Positions 1-8,538 are shown, counted from the stretch's first letter. The stretch is 64,000 nt of DNA from Hyphomicrobiales bacterium (GCA_900473915.1 UCNG01000009.1:1-64000), one strand, 5' to 3'. Made by a program: numbers and translations. Notes: generated by a model from the sequence alone, not told the origin.

Positions 1-746
1 GCAAACCCGGTGCGGTTCACCACGCCGTTTCTAGTGACTGCGACTGTGTGCTCAAACTGGGCGGAGAGTTTTCCGTCACTCGTCAAGACGGTCCATCCGT
101 CTTCAGCCGTGATGACCCTACGAGAACCCTGATTAATCATCGGCTCGACGGTAAATACCATGCCTTCGCGCAGCTTGATCCCCGTGCCCGGTCGGCCAAA
201 ATTCAACACCTGCGGTTCCTCGTGCATCTCGCGGCCGATGCCATGTCCGCAATATTCACGCACGACAGAACAGCCATTCCTTTTGGCGTGACGCTCGATA
301 GCGAAGCCGATATCGCCCAGATGAGCACCGGGGCGGACCTGCATTATGCCTTTCCACATCGCCTCCTGTGCGATGCGTACAAGCCGTCGCGCGGCCGGAC
401 GAACATTGCCGACAAGATGGGTTTTGCTGGAATCTGCAATGTAGCCGTTCTTTTCGAGTGTGATATCAAAATTGACGATGTCGCCATCACGAATGATCTC
501 ATTTCCGTCGGGAACGCCGTGGCAGACAACGTCGTTGATTGAGCAGTTCAGCACATACTTGAAACCATACTGGCCTTTGCTGGCAGGACGGGCGGCGAGG
601 TCCACGCTGATGAAGCGTTCCACCAGATCGTTGATCTGCAACGTTGACATGCCGACTAAATCTTGCTGATCGAGCATTTCAAAGACGGACGCCAACATCT
701 TGCCCGATATGCGCATGAGCGCCAGTTCATCAGGAGTCTTGACCAT
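1..746 (-). CDS. map: Type I methionine aminopeptidase (C-terminus cut by window edge)
   Basis: Removes the N-terminal methionine from nascent proteins in the cytosol. About 248 codons are visible and the reading frame is open to the window edge. The dinuclear metal ligands of the family are all readable: D94 (in NFDIT), D105 (in IADSS), H168 (in GHGIG), E201 (in VEPM) and E232 (in QFEHT). The substrate-binding His in CHGVP is also present. The start at 746 lies one base after the stop of the upstream ParD-like gene, so the two are co-transcribed. There is no zinc-finger N-terminal extension. Its place beside a ParD-like gene among accessory DNA suggests a secondary, mobile copy rather than the housekeeping enzyme; that is inference. 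Confidence 0.93.
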   Translation of the reverse strand, partial: MVKTPDELALMRISGKMLASVFEMLDQQDLVGMSTLQINDLVERFISVDLAARPASKGQYGFKYVLNCSINDVVCHGVPDGNEIIRDGDIVNFDITLEKNGYIADSSKTHLVGNVRPAARRLVRIAQEAMWKGIMQVRPGAHLGDIGFAIERHAKRNGCSVVREYCGHGIGREMHEEPQVLNFGRPGTGIKLREGMVFTVEPMINQGSRRVITAEDGWTVLTSDGKLSAQFEHTVAVTRNGVVNRTGF

Positions 747-747
747 G

Positions 748-954
748 TCAGGCGGCTTCCAGGTCCTTTGGTTGTCGTTCCGCCGCCTCCAGTTGCATTT
801 TGACAATGTCATTGAAAGACAGGGTTGGATTGGCCTCGGCCAGCATGCCGATCTTCATCCAGAATTCGGCCTGCGCGTTGATGGAGCGGCACATGACCGA
901 ACTGGCCTTTCGAACCTCATCGTGCAGCGCCTCGTCGATTTTTACGATGCCCAT
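748..954 (-). CDS. ParD-like family protein (DUF3423-type), partner of map
   Basis: A 68-residue protein beginning MGIVKIDEALHDEV, rich in helix and resembling the ParD-like antitoxin family (ribbon-helix-helix fold expected). It lies one base upstream of map in the same operon. An earlier in-frame ATG at 978 would lie almost on the predicted transcription start and inside the palindrome at 972-998, so the ATG at 954, preceded by a GGGGA stretch, is preferred. No recognisable RelE/ParE toxin is next to it; the neighbour is the aminopeptidase. It probably represses its own promoter (inference). Confidence 0.7.
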   Translation of the reverse strand: MGIVKIDEALHDEVRKASSVMCRSINAQAEFWMKIGMLAEANPTLSFNDIVKMQLEAAERQPKDLEAA

Positions 955-971
955 CGCAATCCCCGATGTAT

Positions 972-1015
972 GATTCATATATAAATCGTATATGCATCAT
1001 CCTCATCGCGGTCAA
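972..1015 (-). promoter_or_regulatory. Promoter with overlapping palindromic operator for the ParD-like/map operon
   Basis: On the minus strand TTGACC (1015-1010) and TATACG (992-987) are separated by exactly 17 bases, a good sigma-70-like promoter. A 27-base imperfect palindrome at 972-998, with arms GATNCATATA and TATATGNATC around a 7-base centre, covers the -10 element and transcription start. This is the usual layout of an autorepressed toxin-antitoxin-type operon. Confidence 0.6.
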
Positions 1016-1116
1016 GAGACAAGCGGGAAACTAGCTTTCAGAAACGGATAGCTACTGCGAAATCCTCGCTTTCTGCTCTACCGCAATGGAATGCCGAGAG
1101 GGGAGATCGTCATGCC

Positions 1117-2154
1117 CTAACTCAAGGTTTGGCCTACTGACGCGGGGTTGATCTCCCGACTGTTTCTCCGACGAAGCAATGCGTCGAAAATAAACGTGCC
1201 ACCGGGTACGATACTCGCGAGAAGTGCCCATATCACAACTGATGTGGTCCATCTGTTTGGGCGCCGCGACAGCATTACAGCTATGACATACAAGACAAAC
1301 AGCGCGCCGTGGACCGGGCCCATCAGCCGAACGAGTTCGGGGTGCCCTCCAAAATGTTTAAGAGGAACTGCGATCCCCATTAGCACAAGCAGCGATACGC
1401 CTTCGGCTCGCGCGAAGAAGCGAAACCGTGCTGTTTCAGAGCTCTCCGGCGCCTGAACGATTTCAGCCACCGATTCGACGCCCCGTAGTTTCCGCGACCA
1501 GCCGAGAAGGTAATAGGTCAGAACCGGGATAGCGCAGATGACCGGAAATAGCATACGCCAATCCAATGGCCAGTTGAGGCCGGTGAGATTACCGAGTTGA
1601 GTGTTGAGGAATGAGGCAACGCCACAAGTCAGGGCCAAACAGCTTGCAAGCATGTGATCAAGCACCCGTTTCCGAAACGTGGTGACGGCGGTGGTCAGCG
1701 CCATGAACTGGCGCGCGCATACAACAAGACCGAGTGCCCCGAAAACGATGGAGGCGCGCGCCTGCGGGGACGGTGCAGTATTAGATTGCACAATACCTGC
1801 GCCGATCATGGCCATGAAGGCGAACGTTCCCGCAAATGCGACGCTCCAGTCCAGCGAGGGGCGCGGAGCCATGTTAATGTGCAAACTGCGCACCGACATA
1901 AGTACGAGATACCCGCTCAGCAGGCCGATCGCGGCCTGAAGAATGTCACGGCTCCAGAAAGCTAAGGGAAAGGCCGTAACTGAGGCAATAGCCATACTCC
2001 AGACGAATACGAGGCCCCATCTGCGGTGCGAAATCCCACCTTTCCGGGTAAAGAGTGGGACGAAGCCGCCATACATGCCGATGAAGCCAGAAGCAATGTG
2101 GAGGAAAAGTACGGGATAGCTGACCCAAGCTGCTCCGTTTATGATACTGTTCAT
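1117..2154 (-). CDS. Multi-pass membrane protein, DUF2306-like plus DUF3817-like fusion
   Basis: A 345-residue integral membrane protein. The first about 220 residues contain roughly seven hydrophobic segments and resemble DUF2306-type predicted membrane proteins. The last about 90 residues, from FRFFARAEGVSLLVLMGIAVP to the basic tail, look like a complete DUF3817 domain, which is usually a free-standing protein of that size. Neither domain has a secure biochemical function. It is the last gene of a leftward operon headed by an ArsR-type regulator at 3423, so it may be controlled by that repressor. About 200 bases separate it from the preceding membrane gene, so a separate promoter is possible. 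Confidence 0.65.
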   Translation of the reverse strand: MNSIINGAAWVSYPVLFLHIASGFIGMYGGFVPLFTRKGGISHRRWGLVFVWSMAIASVTAFPLAFWSRDILQAAIGLLSGYLVLMSVRSLHINMAPRPSLDWSVAFAGTFAFMAMIGAGIVQSNTAPSPQARASIVFGALGLVVCARQFMALTTAVTTFRKRVLDHMLASCLALTCGVASFLNTQLGNLTGLNWPLDWRMLFPVICAIPVLTYYLLGWSRKLRGVESVAEIVQAPESSETARFRFFARAEGVSLLVLMGIAVPLKHFGGHPELVRLMGPVHGALFVLYVIAVMLSRRPNRWTTSVVIWALLASIVPGGTFIFDALLRRRNSREINPASVGQTLS

Positions 2155-2353
2155 TGCGAGAACCTCTCTTTTTTGGCCGTTCCACGCATGGTTTTGGGAA
2201 CGTCATCGTTTAGTGCTGCTAAGCGCATGCTCTCGACGCGCAGGCCCCAGGCTGACGTCCGCCGAGGCAGCAGTTCCCCATCGCCGAAGCTGCTACTCCG
2301 GACTTCACCGTGGTTTTTGCAGATGTTGCTTTCTGTTGCTGGGTGCTCTGATC

Positions 2354-2749
2354 TCAGAATGGTTTGATGATCACCAGCAACACGATTGCGCTGATGCAGA
2401 TAAACATCACAGGAAGCACGAGGCGCATAATGTCGGGCTGTTTCGGTGGCCCACAGTGCACCCGCCGTAAACTGCTAGAGACCATGCCGTGGACCCCAGA
2501 CAGGGCGATGACAATTACGAGCTTGACTGCGAGCCATATGCTCGCAAACCATCCGTGCCAGAATGCCATCGTCAGCCCCGCCGCCCACATCGCGACCATG
2601 GCAGGCGTTGTTACGCTGCGATCGAACCGCACGAATCGGACGATGGTCTCAGGCATTGCGTATAGAAGGGCGAGCGCTGCCGTCATGGTCCCACCGAACC
2701 AGATCACCATCGCTATGATATGGACAGACTTTATCAGTTCATAGAGCAT
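2354..2749 (-). CDS. Small four-helix membrane protein, CopD/HemJ-like
   Basis: About 131 residues with four hydrophobic segments. The N-terminus MLYELIKSVHIIAMVIWFGG resembles the first helix of CopD and HemJ (UPF0093) proteins, in which a conserved His sits in the membrane. The frame is open upstream to 2863, but residues before this Met are low-complexity and not membrane-like, so the internal ATG at 2749 is preferred; its ribbon of GGCGG upstream is only a weak ribosome site. It sits in the ArsR-led operon. A role in heme or metal handling is suggested only by this weak resemblance. Confidence 0.55.
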   Translation of the reverse strand: MLYELIKSVHIIAMVIWFGGTMTAALALLYAMPETIVRFVRFDRSVTTPAMVAMWAAGLTMAFWHGWFASIWLAVKLVIVIALSGVHGMVSSSLRRVHCGPPKQPDIMRLVLPVMFICISAIVLLVIIKPF

Positions 2750-2873
2750 CAGACCGCCATTCCGCACGATTATGACTGCGACTGGCCCGCTCTGGAGGCT
2801 ACCAGCAACGGGAAGTCGCAACGGGGGTAGCAGAGCTTCTTCAGCGTCGGATATCCATGACAACTACCTGCGG

Positions 2874-3092
2874 TCATTCGACGTCTTTCAGAAGTTTTTC
2901 CACCACATTAAGCCGGCTCGTCAGTTGCGCGATCTCCTGTCGCAAGCCTTCGATGGCCGCTACTGTTTCTTTTTCCTTCATTTCCAGTGCGCGGCCTCGG
3001 CGAGCGGCCGTCAGATACTTCATGGCAAACACGATGACGATCACCAAGAGCGTCAGAACAGACAAAATGATGAATGCGGGCGCGTTAGTCAT
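2874..3092 (-). CDS. Small single-span membrane protein with coiled-coil tail (PspB-like)
   Basis: A 72-residue protein: one transmembrane helix (about residues 6-26), then a basic stretch and a charged heptad-like helix (EMKEKETVAAIEGLRQEIAQ onward). This architecture recalls phage-shock PspB, but the resemblance is structural only. The ATG at 3092 has a good AGGAGCC ribosome site and overlaps the end of the upstream ArsR gene by eight bases, indicating translational coupling. A longer frame to 3257 is just the overlapping antisense-free shadow of that gene. Confidence 0.6.
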   Translation of the reverse strand: MTNAPAFIILSVLTLLVIVIVFAMKYLTAARRGRALEMKEKETVAAIEGLRQEIAQLTSRLNVVEKLLKDVE

Positions 3093-3423
3093 TGTTGGCT
3101 CCTGAGTTGTGGTAATCGCTCGGCCTTGGGTGCGGTCCTGCCTCGGCAATGCTCTGAGGACTGATTGCCAGTGAAAACGGGCTGATCTCATAAAAATTGG
3201 CGAGCTTGCCGCTTTCTGCTGCCTCAAAAGCGCTGCGTACCAATCCTGCCCGTTCAAGCTTCAGGAGATGCATCTTCATCAGCGGGCGACTGATACCTGC
3301 TTCCTTTGCCAACTGGCTGACGAAGGCGCGACGACCGTCCGCGAGGTTGGAAATAATCCAAAGTCGGACTGGATGTGCCAAAGCCTGGAGTTGTGAGAGC
3401 AATGTGGTCTCGTTGCCGGTCAA
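3085..3423 (-). CDS. ArsR-family winged-helix transcriptional regulator
   Basis: A 112-residue DNA-binding protein. Residues 8-75 form a typical ArsR winged helix (LQALAHPVRLWIISNL, then SQLAKEAGISRPLMKMHLLKLERAGLV). The classic metal-binding ELCVCDL motif is absent, so it is unlikely to be an arsenic sensor. First gene of the leftward operon running to 1117 and the likely repressor of it. Its stop overlaps the start of the next gene. Confidence 0.8.
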   Translation of the reverse strand: MTGNETTLLSQLQALAHPVRLWIISNLADGRRAFVSQLAKEAGISRPLMKMHLLKLERAGLVRSAFEAAESGKLANFYEISPFSLAISPQSIAEAGPHPRPSDYHNSGANND

Positions 3424-3601
3424 GCCGATCTCCTTTGAGTCAAGAAAAACTTACACGAAAGAAAATGTTTACGCAATGGGTGGAATTTCCTCTTGTTGCG
3501 CGCATCCTTCGCCACCTCTGAGCAGCGGCAATGAGTGCTCAGGCAGGAGGGGTCACGTTATCGCATGCGAGGTGAGGTCCAGGCCTGATGATTAGCCCTC
3601 A

Positions 3602-4014
3602 AGGCTGTGTTGCACAAATCGGGTGATGAATTCATCTCGTGAATCCAGTGTGATAGCTGGATGGCATGAGCAGACTGATACCGTCGACCTTCAGGACCAA
3701 GAACTTGCGAGCCCCGGGCGATCATTGTTGTTCGAATCAGCCTCAAGCCTGAATAACCCCCTCCCATGATCCTTTAGGTATCATCTTCAAGATCGGTCCT
3801 ACCGGGGTCGGAAAGCCCTGTGGTTTGCCGCAGCGCTATCCCGAACAGCACTTTCATCGTCAGGCAGGTCTGGATAGCCGCGCCGTCGTAGTCGCGCGAC
3901 TGTCCGCGCTTGCCGATCGGTGCGGCTTCCCAGGTTATGACGGGCTCGAACCAGATCGTCAGCGAACCTCGGCGCTTAAGTGCTTCGTTATAGGCTTGAA
4001 ATTCGAAACTTATA
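3602..4014 (-). mobile_element. Internally deleted IS5-family insertion sequence remnant
   Basis: On the minus strand, 4014-3774 encodes a recognisable N-terminus of an IS5-type DDE transposase (AYNEALKRRGSLTIWFEP, then RDYDGAAIQTCLTMKVLFG and LRQTTG). It then breaks into unrelated sequence and a stop at 3774. At 3602-3625 lies the other end, containing GGCTGTGTTGCACAAATC, which is typical of the terminal repeat of such elements. The middle and the catalytic DDE residues are missing, as is the matching outer terminal repeat beyond 4014. It cannot transpose on its own. Confidence 0.75.
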
Positions 4015-4066
4015 AAGTTACATGAAGGCGATCTGTCGAGAAGCGCGATACTTGGAGAATGCTTCT

Positions 4067-4762
4067 ATGAAACTCTACGAGATGGAATTCGGGGTCTATC
4101 CACGTCGTGTCAGTATTTACCTCGCCGAGAAGGGCATAACAGATGTCGAACGTTCGCCCTTCGACCTGAGCCAGGGCTGGCCGCCGAAAGACATGCCGAA
4201 GCTGTCGCCGCTTGGCACCGTTCCAATCCTGCAGGTCGATCAGGACATCATCATCCGATCATCAATTGCTATCCTCGAGTATCTCGAGGAACGCTATCCG
4301 ACGCCTCCCATGATCGGGAGCACGTTGGCTGAAAAGGCACGCACGCGGGAATTCGTCGCCCTCGCAGACGAGGCGACCACCATGTTCAGCTTCTGGGTTC
4401 GCAAGGCCAGCCCGCTCTTCACCGGCCGGGAGGAGCTCAATCGCGATGCGGCTCGGCTTGGCGCAGAATGGTATTATCGCCGGCTCCGCGAAATCGATAT
4501 GCTGATGTCTGAGAAGGATGGTGAATTCCTCGTTGGAAATTCTCCTACTATCGCAGATTGCATCACCTACTCGACGGTTCAGTTCGCTCACGACCTGTAT
4601 GATGTACCCTATCCCGAAGATGCGCCGCGTCTCATGGATTGGTTCCATCGGTTCGCAGCCCGTCCGAGCGCGACAAGCGTGCCCTTTCCGTCCGATCTTC
4701 GGGCCGCGACGCAGGGCTTGCCCGCACTGACTTGGGCAGATTATAATTCGAACGTCGTGTAA
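4067..4762 (+). CDS. Glutathione S-transferase family protein
   Basis: A 231-residue cytosolic protein with the thioredoxin-fold N-domain (about residues 1-80, MKLYEMEFGVYPRRVSIYLAEKG, cis-Pro in GTVPIL, and the glutathione-contacting SSIAILEYLEERYP) followed by an all-helical C-domain. It conjugates or reduces electrophiles with glutathione; the substrate cannot be told from sequence. An in-frame ATG at 4022 exists, but the ATG at 4067 starts the conserved fold and has GGAGA eight bases upstream. The IS remnant ends directly upstream, so its original promoter may have been lost. Confidence 0.88.
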   Translation: MKLYEMEFGVYPRRVSIYLAEKGITDVERSPFDLSQGWPPKDMPKLSPLGTVPILQVDQDIIIRSSIAILEYLEERYPTPPMIGSTLAEKARTREFVALADEATTMFSFWVRKASPLFTGREELNRDAARLGAEWYYRRLREIDMLMSEKDGEFLVGNSPTIADCITYSTVQFAHDLYDVPYPEDAPRLMDWFHRFAARPSATSVPFPSDLRAATQGLPALTWADYNSNVV

Positions 4763-5148
4763 CTGGGTTCCGGCTCGGTGACCGCGGGTGCTTGCGATAC
4801 CCGCTAGTGCCACGATACTATCGTGGATAGTGGTGCGCGCTGTCATTCTGCCCCGCAAGAACGCCAATTGCAGATGGTCGGGACCAAATTCATTACTAAC
4901 TCGGCCGGCGGGGTGGGAATGGGACCTCGTTTCGTTTGTGGTCCTGCGCCGTCGGCTGTTCCCGCATAAGGTCCGCAGTTGGTGGACCCGTGTCGCATCC
5001 TGCGATATGGTTACGGTCAATGACGTTTCTCCGACTGAGATCCAAGGTCGCGCGTGATTCGGGAAGATGGCGATGACCTTCATCGCGGCTTTGGAGGAAC
5101 AGTTGTCGTTTGCTGGCGCTCCGCGCAGCGAGCGAACGTCAGCGCGAT
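4763..5148 (+). other. 386 bases without a convincing gene; contains a perfect 17-base palindrome
   Basis: No reading frame here matches a family I recognise. The long minus-strand frame crossing it is antisense to the GST gene. At 4810-4826 there is a perfect palindrome with 8-base arms CCACGATA and TATCGTGG around one central base. It has no loop or T-tract, so it looks like a protein-binding site rather than a terminator, perhaps an operator left behind by a deleted gene. Confidence 0.4.
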
Positions 5149-5478
5149 TCATTGCCTCTGTACGGGCTCGATAGTCGCGCGTTCGGATAGTGAATAGAGT
5201 AGTGCGACAACGGGCAGAGCGAATCCGATCCACGAAGTGAACGTCCAGCCACCTTGGGCATAAGCCCACCCTCCAACTGCCGAGCCAACAGCACTGCCAA
5301 CAAAGGAAGTCGCCATGTAAAGTCCGTTAAGGCGGTTGCGGAACTCCGCGCCAAGGGCGAAGATGGCCCTTTGGCCCAATGTCATGTTTGCAGAGACGCC
5401 GAAGTCCAGAAGAATTTTGCCGATCGCCTGATCGATGCCGTCGTGGAGGCCGGAATGGTCCTTGTTGATGCGCGACAA
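5149..5478 (-). pseudogene. C-terminal fragment of an MFS transporter
   Basis: About 90 recognisable residues of the last two or three helices of a 12-helix MFS permease ([20 protein letters not shown], then [21 protein letters not shown] and [10 protein letters not shown]). The first three-quarters of a normal 390-400-residue transporter are missing. Upstream sequence passes directly into the Rrf2 gene. The apparent start at 5478 is fortuitous. The intact gene was probably a drug-efflux permease; this fragment cannot function as a transporter. Confidence 0.75.
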
Positions 5479-5534
5479 CCACTTTGTCCGGCGCCGCAGA
5501 TCGCGGATGTCCGAGCAGCTGATCCTGGCATTTA

Positions 5535-5987
5535 CTATGGCCCGTGGTCCTCATCCCATCCGGTATCCGAGCAAATGCGTTCAAACTCATTTGCGAGGTC
5601 GGATAACCGCACTGAACCGAGCCGCTTAAGCAGGAGGTCTTCTGCGCTCTGAAGGGCATCATCAATCGCGGCGTTGACGACTCTTTCGACCGCACAGTGC
5701 GGGTTGTTGCCCATGTTTCCTATGGCGAAGATCTTTGGGCGGCCGATGGCGTTGTGTATGTCGAGCAAGGTAACTTCAGTCAGGTTTCTCGCAAGCGACC
5801 AACCGCCACCGTGCCCTTTTTCCGAACGCACATAACCCGCACGCCGCAAACCGCCCATCGTCCGTCGAACCAACACAGAGTTGGTATCGAGCATTTTAGC
5901 GATCTGCTCAGAGGTAACCGGGGCATCGTGCCGTGCCATGTGCAAGAGCACATGCAGCATTCTTGATAATCGACTGTCTGTTCTCAA
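5535..5987 (-). CDS. Rrf2-family transcriptional regulator
   Basis: A 150-residue regulator with an N-terminal winged helix ([55 protein letters not shown]). It is closer to the YwnA-like group than to IscR, because the three clustered Fe-S cysteines are not present; only isolated Cys residues such as that in PHCAV are seen. The start is a TTG at 5987 with a GGAG ribosome site six bases upstream; this gives the conserved N-terminus. Divergent from the flavoprotein at 6158, with a strong palindrome between them, so it probably represses that gene and itself. Confidence 0.82.
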   Translation of the reverse strand: MRTDSRLSRMLHVLLHMARHDAPVTSEQIAKMLDTNSVLVRRTMGGLRRAGYVRSEKGHGGGWSLARNLTEVTLLDIHNAIGRPKIFAIGNMGNNPHCAVERVVNAAIDDALQSAEDLLLKRLGSVRLSDLANEFERICSDTGWDEDHGP

Positions 5988-6103
5988 CGGCGCTCCATCT
6001 CCTTTCAGAATCTCCTATTTGATCATAGCTGCTGGGGCGTTCTCTGTCGCCCTGCATTGAATGCCCTACGGTTGATCCGAGGGGATGCGAACATCTTTCA
6101 GAG

Positions 6104-6144
6104 TTGACGAACACAGGCAAGACATGTATCTTTATAAGATACAT
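6104..6144 (+). promoter_or_regulatory. Promoter and Rrf2-type operator for the thioredoxin-reductase-like gene
   Basis: TTGACG (6104-6109) and TATCTT (6127-6132) are 17 bases apart, a good promoter. A 21-base palindrome at 6124-6144, with perfect 9-base arms ATGTATCTT and AAGATACAT around TAT, covers the -10 element. It lies between the divergent Rrf2 regulator and the flavoprotein, so it is the obvious operator. The ribosome site AAAGGAGA follows at 6145-6152. Confidence 0.7.
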
Positions 6145-6157
6145 AAAGGAGACGCTC

Positions 6158-7075
6158 ATGGAGTTTGATGTCATCGTTGTCGGCGGCAGCTTCGCTGGGC
6201 AGGCAGCTGCGCTGCAACTGGGGCGAGCCAGACTGCGTACCTTGCTCGTTGACGCCGGCAGTCCCCGCAACCGTTTCGCACGCACTTCCCATGGCTTTCT
6301 TGGGCAGGATGGCGTGCCGCCATCGGTGATCATCTCGACTGCGCGCCGTCAACTGGCAACCTACGCGACAGTGGAGGTTCGTGAGGGAGAGGTTGTAGAC
6401 GCAGCCATTACCGAAATGGGCTTTCGTGTGTCGTTGGCTGATGGGAAAGAAGTGAGCGCGAAGCGTCTCATCCTCGCAATCGGTGTCCGCGATATTCTTC
6501 CTGATCTGGCAGGTGTCGAAGAGCGTTGGGGTGTCAGTGTTCTGCACTGTCCCTATTGTCACGGCTATGAGTTGAACCAACGGCCTTTGGGGGTACTGGC
6601 CCGTGATCAAATGGCCTTTCATCAGGCAATGCTTGTGCAGGATTGGGGAACAACGACCCTTTTCACTCAGGGTCTGTTTAGCCCGACGTCAGAGCAAGTG
6701 GCAGCGCTGTCCAGTCGTGGCGTGAAGGTCGAGCATACCCCGATTGCAGAGCTCGTCGGCAATGCACCAACGCTTGACGGGGTTCGCCTCGCTGACGGCA
6801 GAACAATAGAATTGTCCGCACTTTTCACCCTTCCGCGAACGGTCCCGGCCAGCGATCTGGCGAAGAGGCTGGGGTGCCTCTTTGAGGACGGGCCGACTGG
6901 ACCAATCATCAGTACTGATGAACGGCGTCAGACGTCCGTACCCGGTGTTTTCGCGGCTGGAGACGCAGCTAGCCCCATGCCGCAGGCGACACTCGCAGCA
7001 GCTGCAGGCGTCATCGCGGCCGGGAGCGCTCATCAGTCCATTATATTTGCTGGTGCCGAGGCAGGGCGAAAATGA
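6158..7075 (+). CDS. Thioredoxin-reductase-like FAD-dependent disulfide oxidoreductase
   Basis: A 305-residue flavoprotein: FAD-binding Rossmann motif at the N-terminus (DVIVVGGSFAGQAAALQLGR), a redox-active CPYC pair in LHCPYCHGYEL, and a C-terminal FAD motif (VFAAGDAASPMPQATLAAAAG). The central NADPH domain lacks a clear GxGxxA motif, as in many single-subunit thioredoxin-reductase-like proteins that take electrons elsewhere. The start at 6158 follows a strong AAAGGAGA ribosome site; an upstream in-frame ATG at 6104 lies inside the promoter. Likely induced by a redox or electrophile signal through the divergent Rrf2 protein. Confidence 0.87.
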   Translation: MEFDVIVVGGSFAGQAAALQLGRARLRTLLVDAGSPRNRFARTSHGFLGQDGVPPSVIISTARRQLATYATVEVREGEVVDAAITEMGFRVSLADGKEVSAKRLILAIGVRDILPDLAGVEERWGVSVLHCPYCHGYELNQRPLGVLARDQMAFHQAMLVQDWGTTTLFTQGLFSPTSEQVAALSSRGVKVEHTPIAELVGNAPTLDGVRLADGRTIELSALFTLPRTVPASDLAKRLGCLFEDGPTGPIISTDERRQTSVPGVFAAGDAASPMPQATLAAAAGVIAAGSAHQSIIFAGAEAGRK

Positions 7076-7402
7076 ATCTAAAAGGGTGGCAGAAAACAGG
7101 GAATACAAACAAATCTGGGTATCTCAACGCCGGAGATCAGGGGTGCTATCCGTCATTTCTGACCTTGTCCGTATCTATCATAAATGAAACAAGTTGTTCT
7201 TCGGAACTTTTGGCGTGCGACTGTGGTATTGCGCCTAATTGCGTTGCGTCCAACAGACTTTATCTCCGTTCCTAGGTGTACGGCGGGTCTCAATGCCAAA
7301 AGCCATCTTAGGGAACTTGGCAATATGGCAGATCGAGCCACACTGTTTGTCTTCATAAAGCCATGCTCTGTCTTCTTTCCCAGGTTTCGCCCGGTTTTAT
7401 GA
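7076..7402 (+). other. 327 bases without a recognised gene
   Basis: AT-richer spacer between the flavoprotein and the LysR gene. Short frames on both strands show no family likeness. A small AACAA-G-TTGTT palindrome lies near 7189. The stretch presumably holds the promoter of the LysR gene. Confidence 0.3.
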
Positions 7403-8443
7403 GTGCGGGTGCAGTCGATGAAACGCACATGCTGCTTGAGGTCTCAGAGAGGCGCAACCAAGTATACTATCAACACCCGAATTCCTCTCATTTCCCTGCG
7501 CCAGGCACTTGCGGTCGCCGAGTATCTTAGCTTCCGTCACGCTGCCAGTGCGCTCGGCGTAACGCAATCGAGCGTCAGCGCCCGTATCAAGGCGCTTGAG
7601 GAAGTCCTCGGTGTTCTCCTTTTCGAGCGGAACACCCGTGGGGTCCGGCTGACGGAGGCCGGTCGTCGCTTTGTGGAGGAGGTTGAGCAGGCTCTGCAGA
7701 TCCTTGATCGTGCTGTAAAGACGGCCGGGATGCTGGCGCGGGGCGAAGAGGGGGAACTCCGTATTGGTGTACATGCCCTCATATCAGGCGGATTCCTCGA
7801 CCGACTGCTGGAACTGTTCCATCAGCGGAATCCGGGTGTGTGCCTGCACATAACCGAGGGCACCGCACGCGACACGCAGGTCATGGTACGCGAAGCAGGA
7901 CTTGACCTGGCCTTCATGGCTGGGGAGTGCCGAGCTCCTGATCTCCATTCCGGTGTGATCTGGCGTGATGCGCTTATGGCGGTCTTCTCGGACACCCATC
8001 CCCTGGCTGCAAAGACGCACGTCGAATGGAGCGACCTGTCAGGCGAAACCTTCATCGTCCGCGATGGAGGCACCGGTCCTCAGGTGCGCGACCTGATCTT
8101 GGTACGCTTTGCTGGCGAATGGCAAATTCCGATCATTCGCCAGTTCAATGTGGGGCGCGACGCCTTGCTGTCGATGATTGCCCACGGGTTTGGCATTTCT
8201 CTCCTGGCCAGAGAGAATGAGTTAGCTGCACCGCCAGGTGTTGTCTTTCGTTCCATTCTGGACGAGCCTGGGACGATCGCCTTCTCTGCGGTCTGGTCTC
8301 CGCACAACCGCAATCCGGCGCTTCGGAAACTGCTCGGTCTGGCCAGGAGATTGGGGCGGTCTCACACAGACCACCGATTCGCTGCGTTGCAGCCTGTTGC
8401 TTTCTGTGACGACACCGCAACCCGTCCTTTTTGCCGCCCATAG
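7403..8443 (+). CDS. LysR-family transcriptional regulator
   Basis: Canonical LysR: helix-turn-helix near residues 30-90 (SLRQALAVAEYLSFRHAASA, TQSSVSARIKALEEVLG, LLFERNTRGVRLTEAG) followed by a substrate-binding domain (ELRIGVHALISGGFLDRLLEL, then the periplasmic-binding-protein-like lobes). The start is uncertain: GTG at 7403, ATG at 7418 or a codon nearer the conserved ISLRQALAVAE. It precedes traG on the same strand, separated by a stem-loop. A LysR gene next to traG/trb clusters is common in alphaproteobacterial elements, so it may control transfer genes (inference). Confidence 0.85.
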   Translation: MRVQSMKRTCCLRSQRGATKYTINTRIPLISLRQALAVAEYLSFRHAASALGVTQSSVSARIKALEEVLGVLLFERNTRGVRLTEAGRRFVEEVEQALQILDRAVKTAGMLARGEEGELRIGVHALISGGFLDRLLELFHQRNPGVCLHITEGTARDTQVMVREAGLDLAFMAGECRAPDLHSGVIWRDALMAVFSDTHPLAAKTHVEWSDLSGETFIVRDGGTGPQVRDLILVRFAGEWQIPIIRQFNVGRDALLSMIAHGFGISLLARENELAAPPGVVFRSILDEPGTIAFSAVWSPHNRNPALRKLLGLARRLGRSHTDHRFAALQPVAFCDDTATRPFCRP

Positions 8444-8475
8444 CATCCGGTAGCCACTCGCAAAATTATTGGCGG

Positions 8476-8497
8476 TTGCCTTCCGCAGGGAAGGCAA
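8476..8497 (+). terminator. Stem-loop between LysR gene and traG
   Basis: Perfect 9-base stem TTGCCTTCC / GGAAGGCAA with a GCAG tetraloop, followed by TTCTTTG. The T-tract is short, so it is either a weak Rho-independent terminator for the LysR gene or an attenuator ahead of traG. Confidence 0.5.
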
Positions 8498-8538
8498 TTC
8501 TTTGATTGGCTCCATTTCTCTTGCCGACTGGAGCTTGT

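Noticed and set aside
4262..5269. Long minus-strand frame of 335 codons
   Set aside because: Antisense to the GST gene for half its length and without any family-like motif; a shadow in GC-rich DNA.
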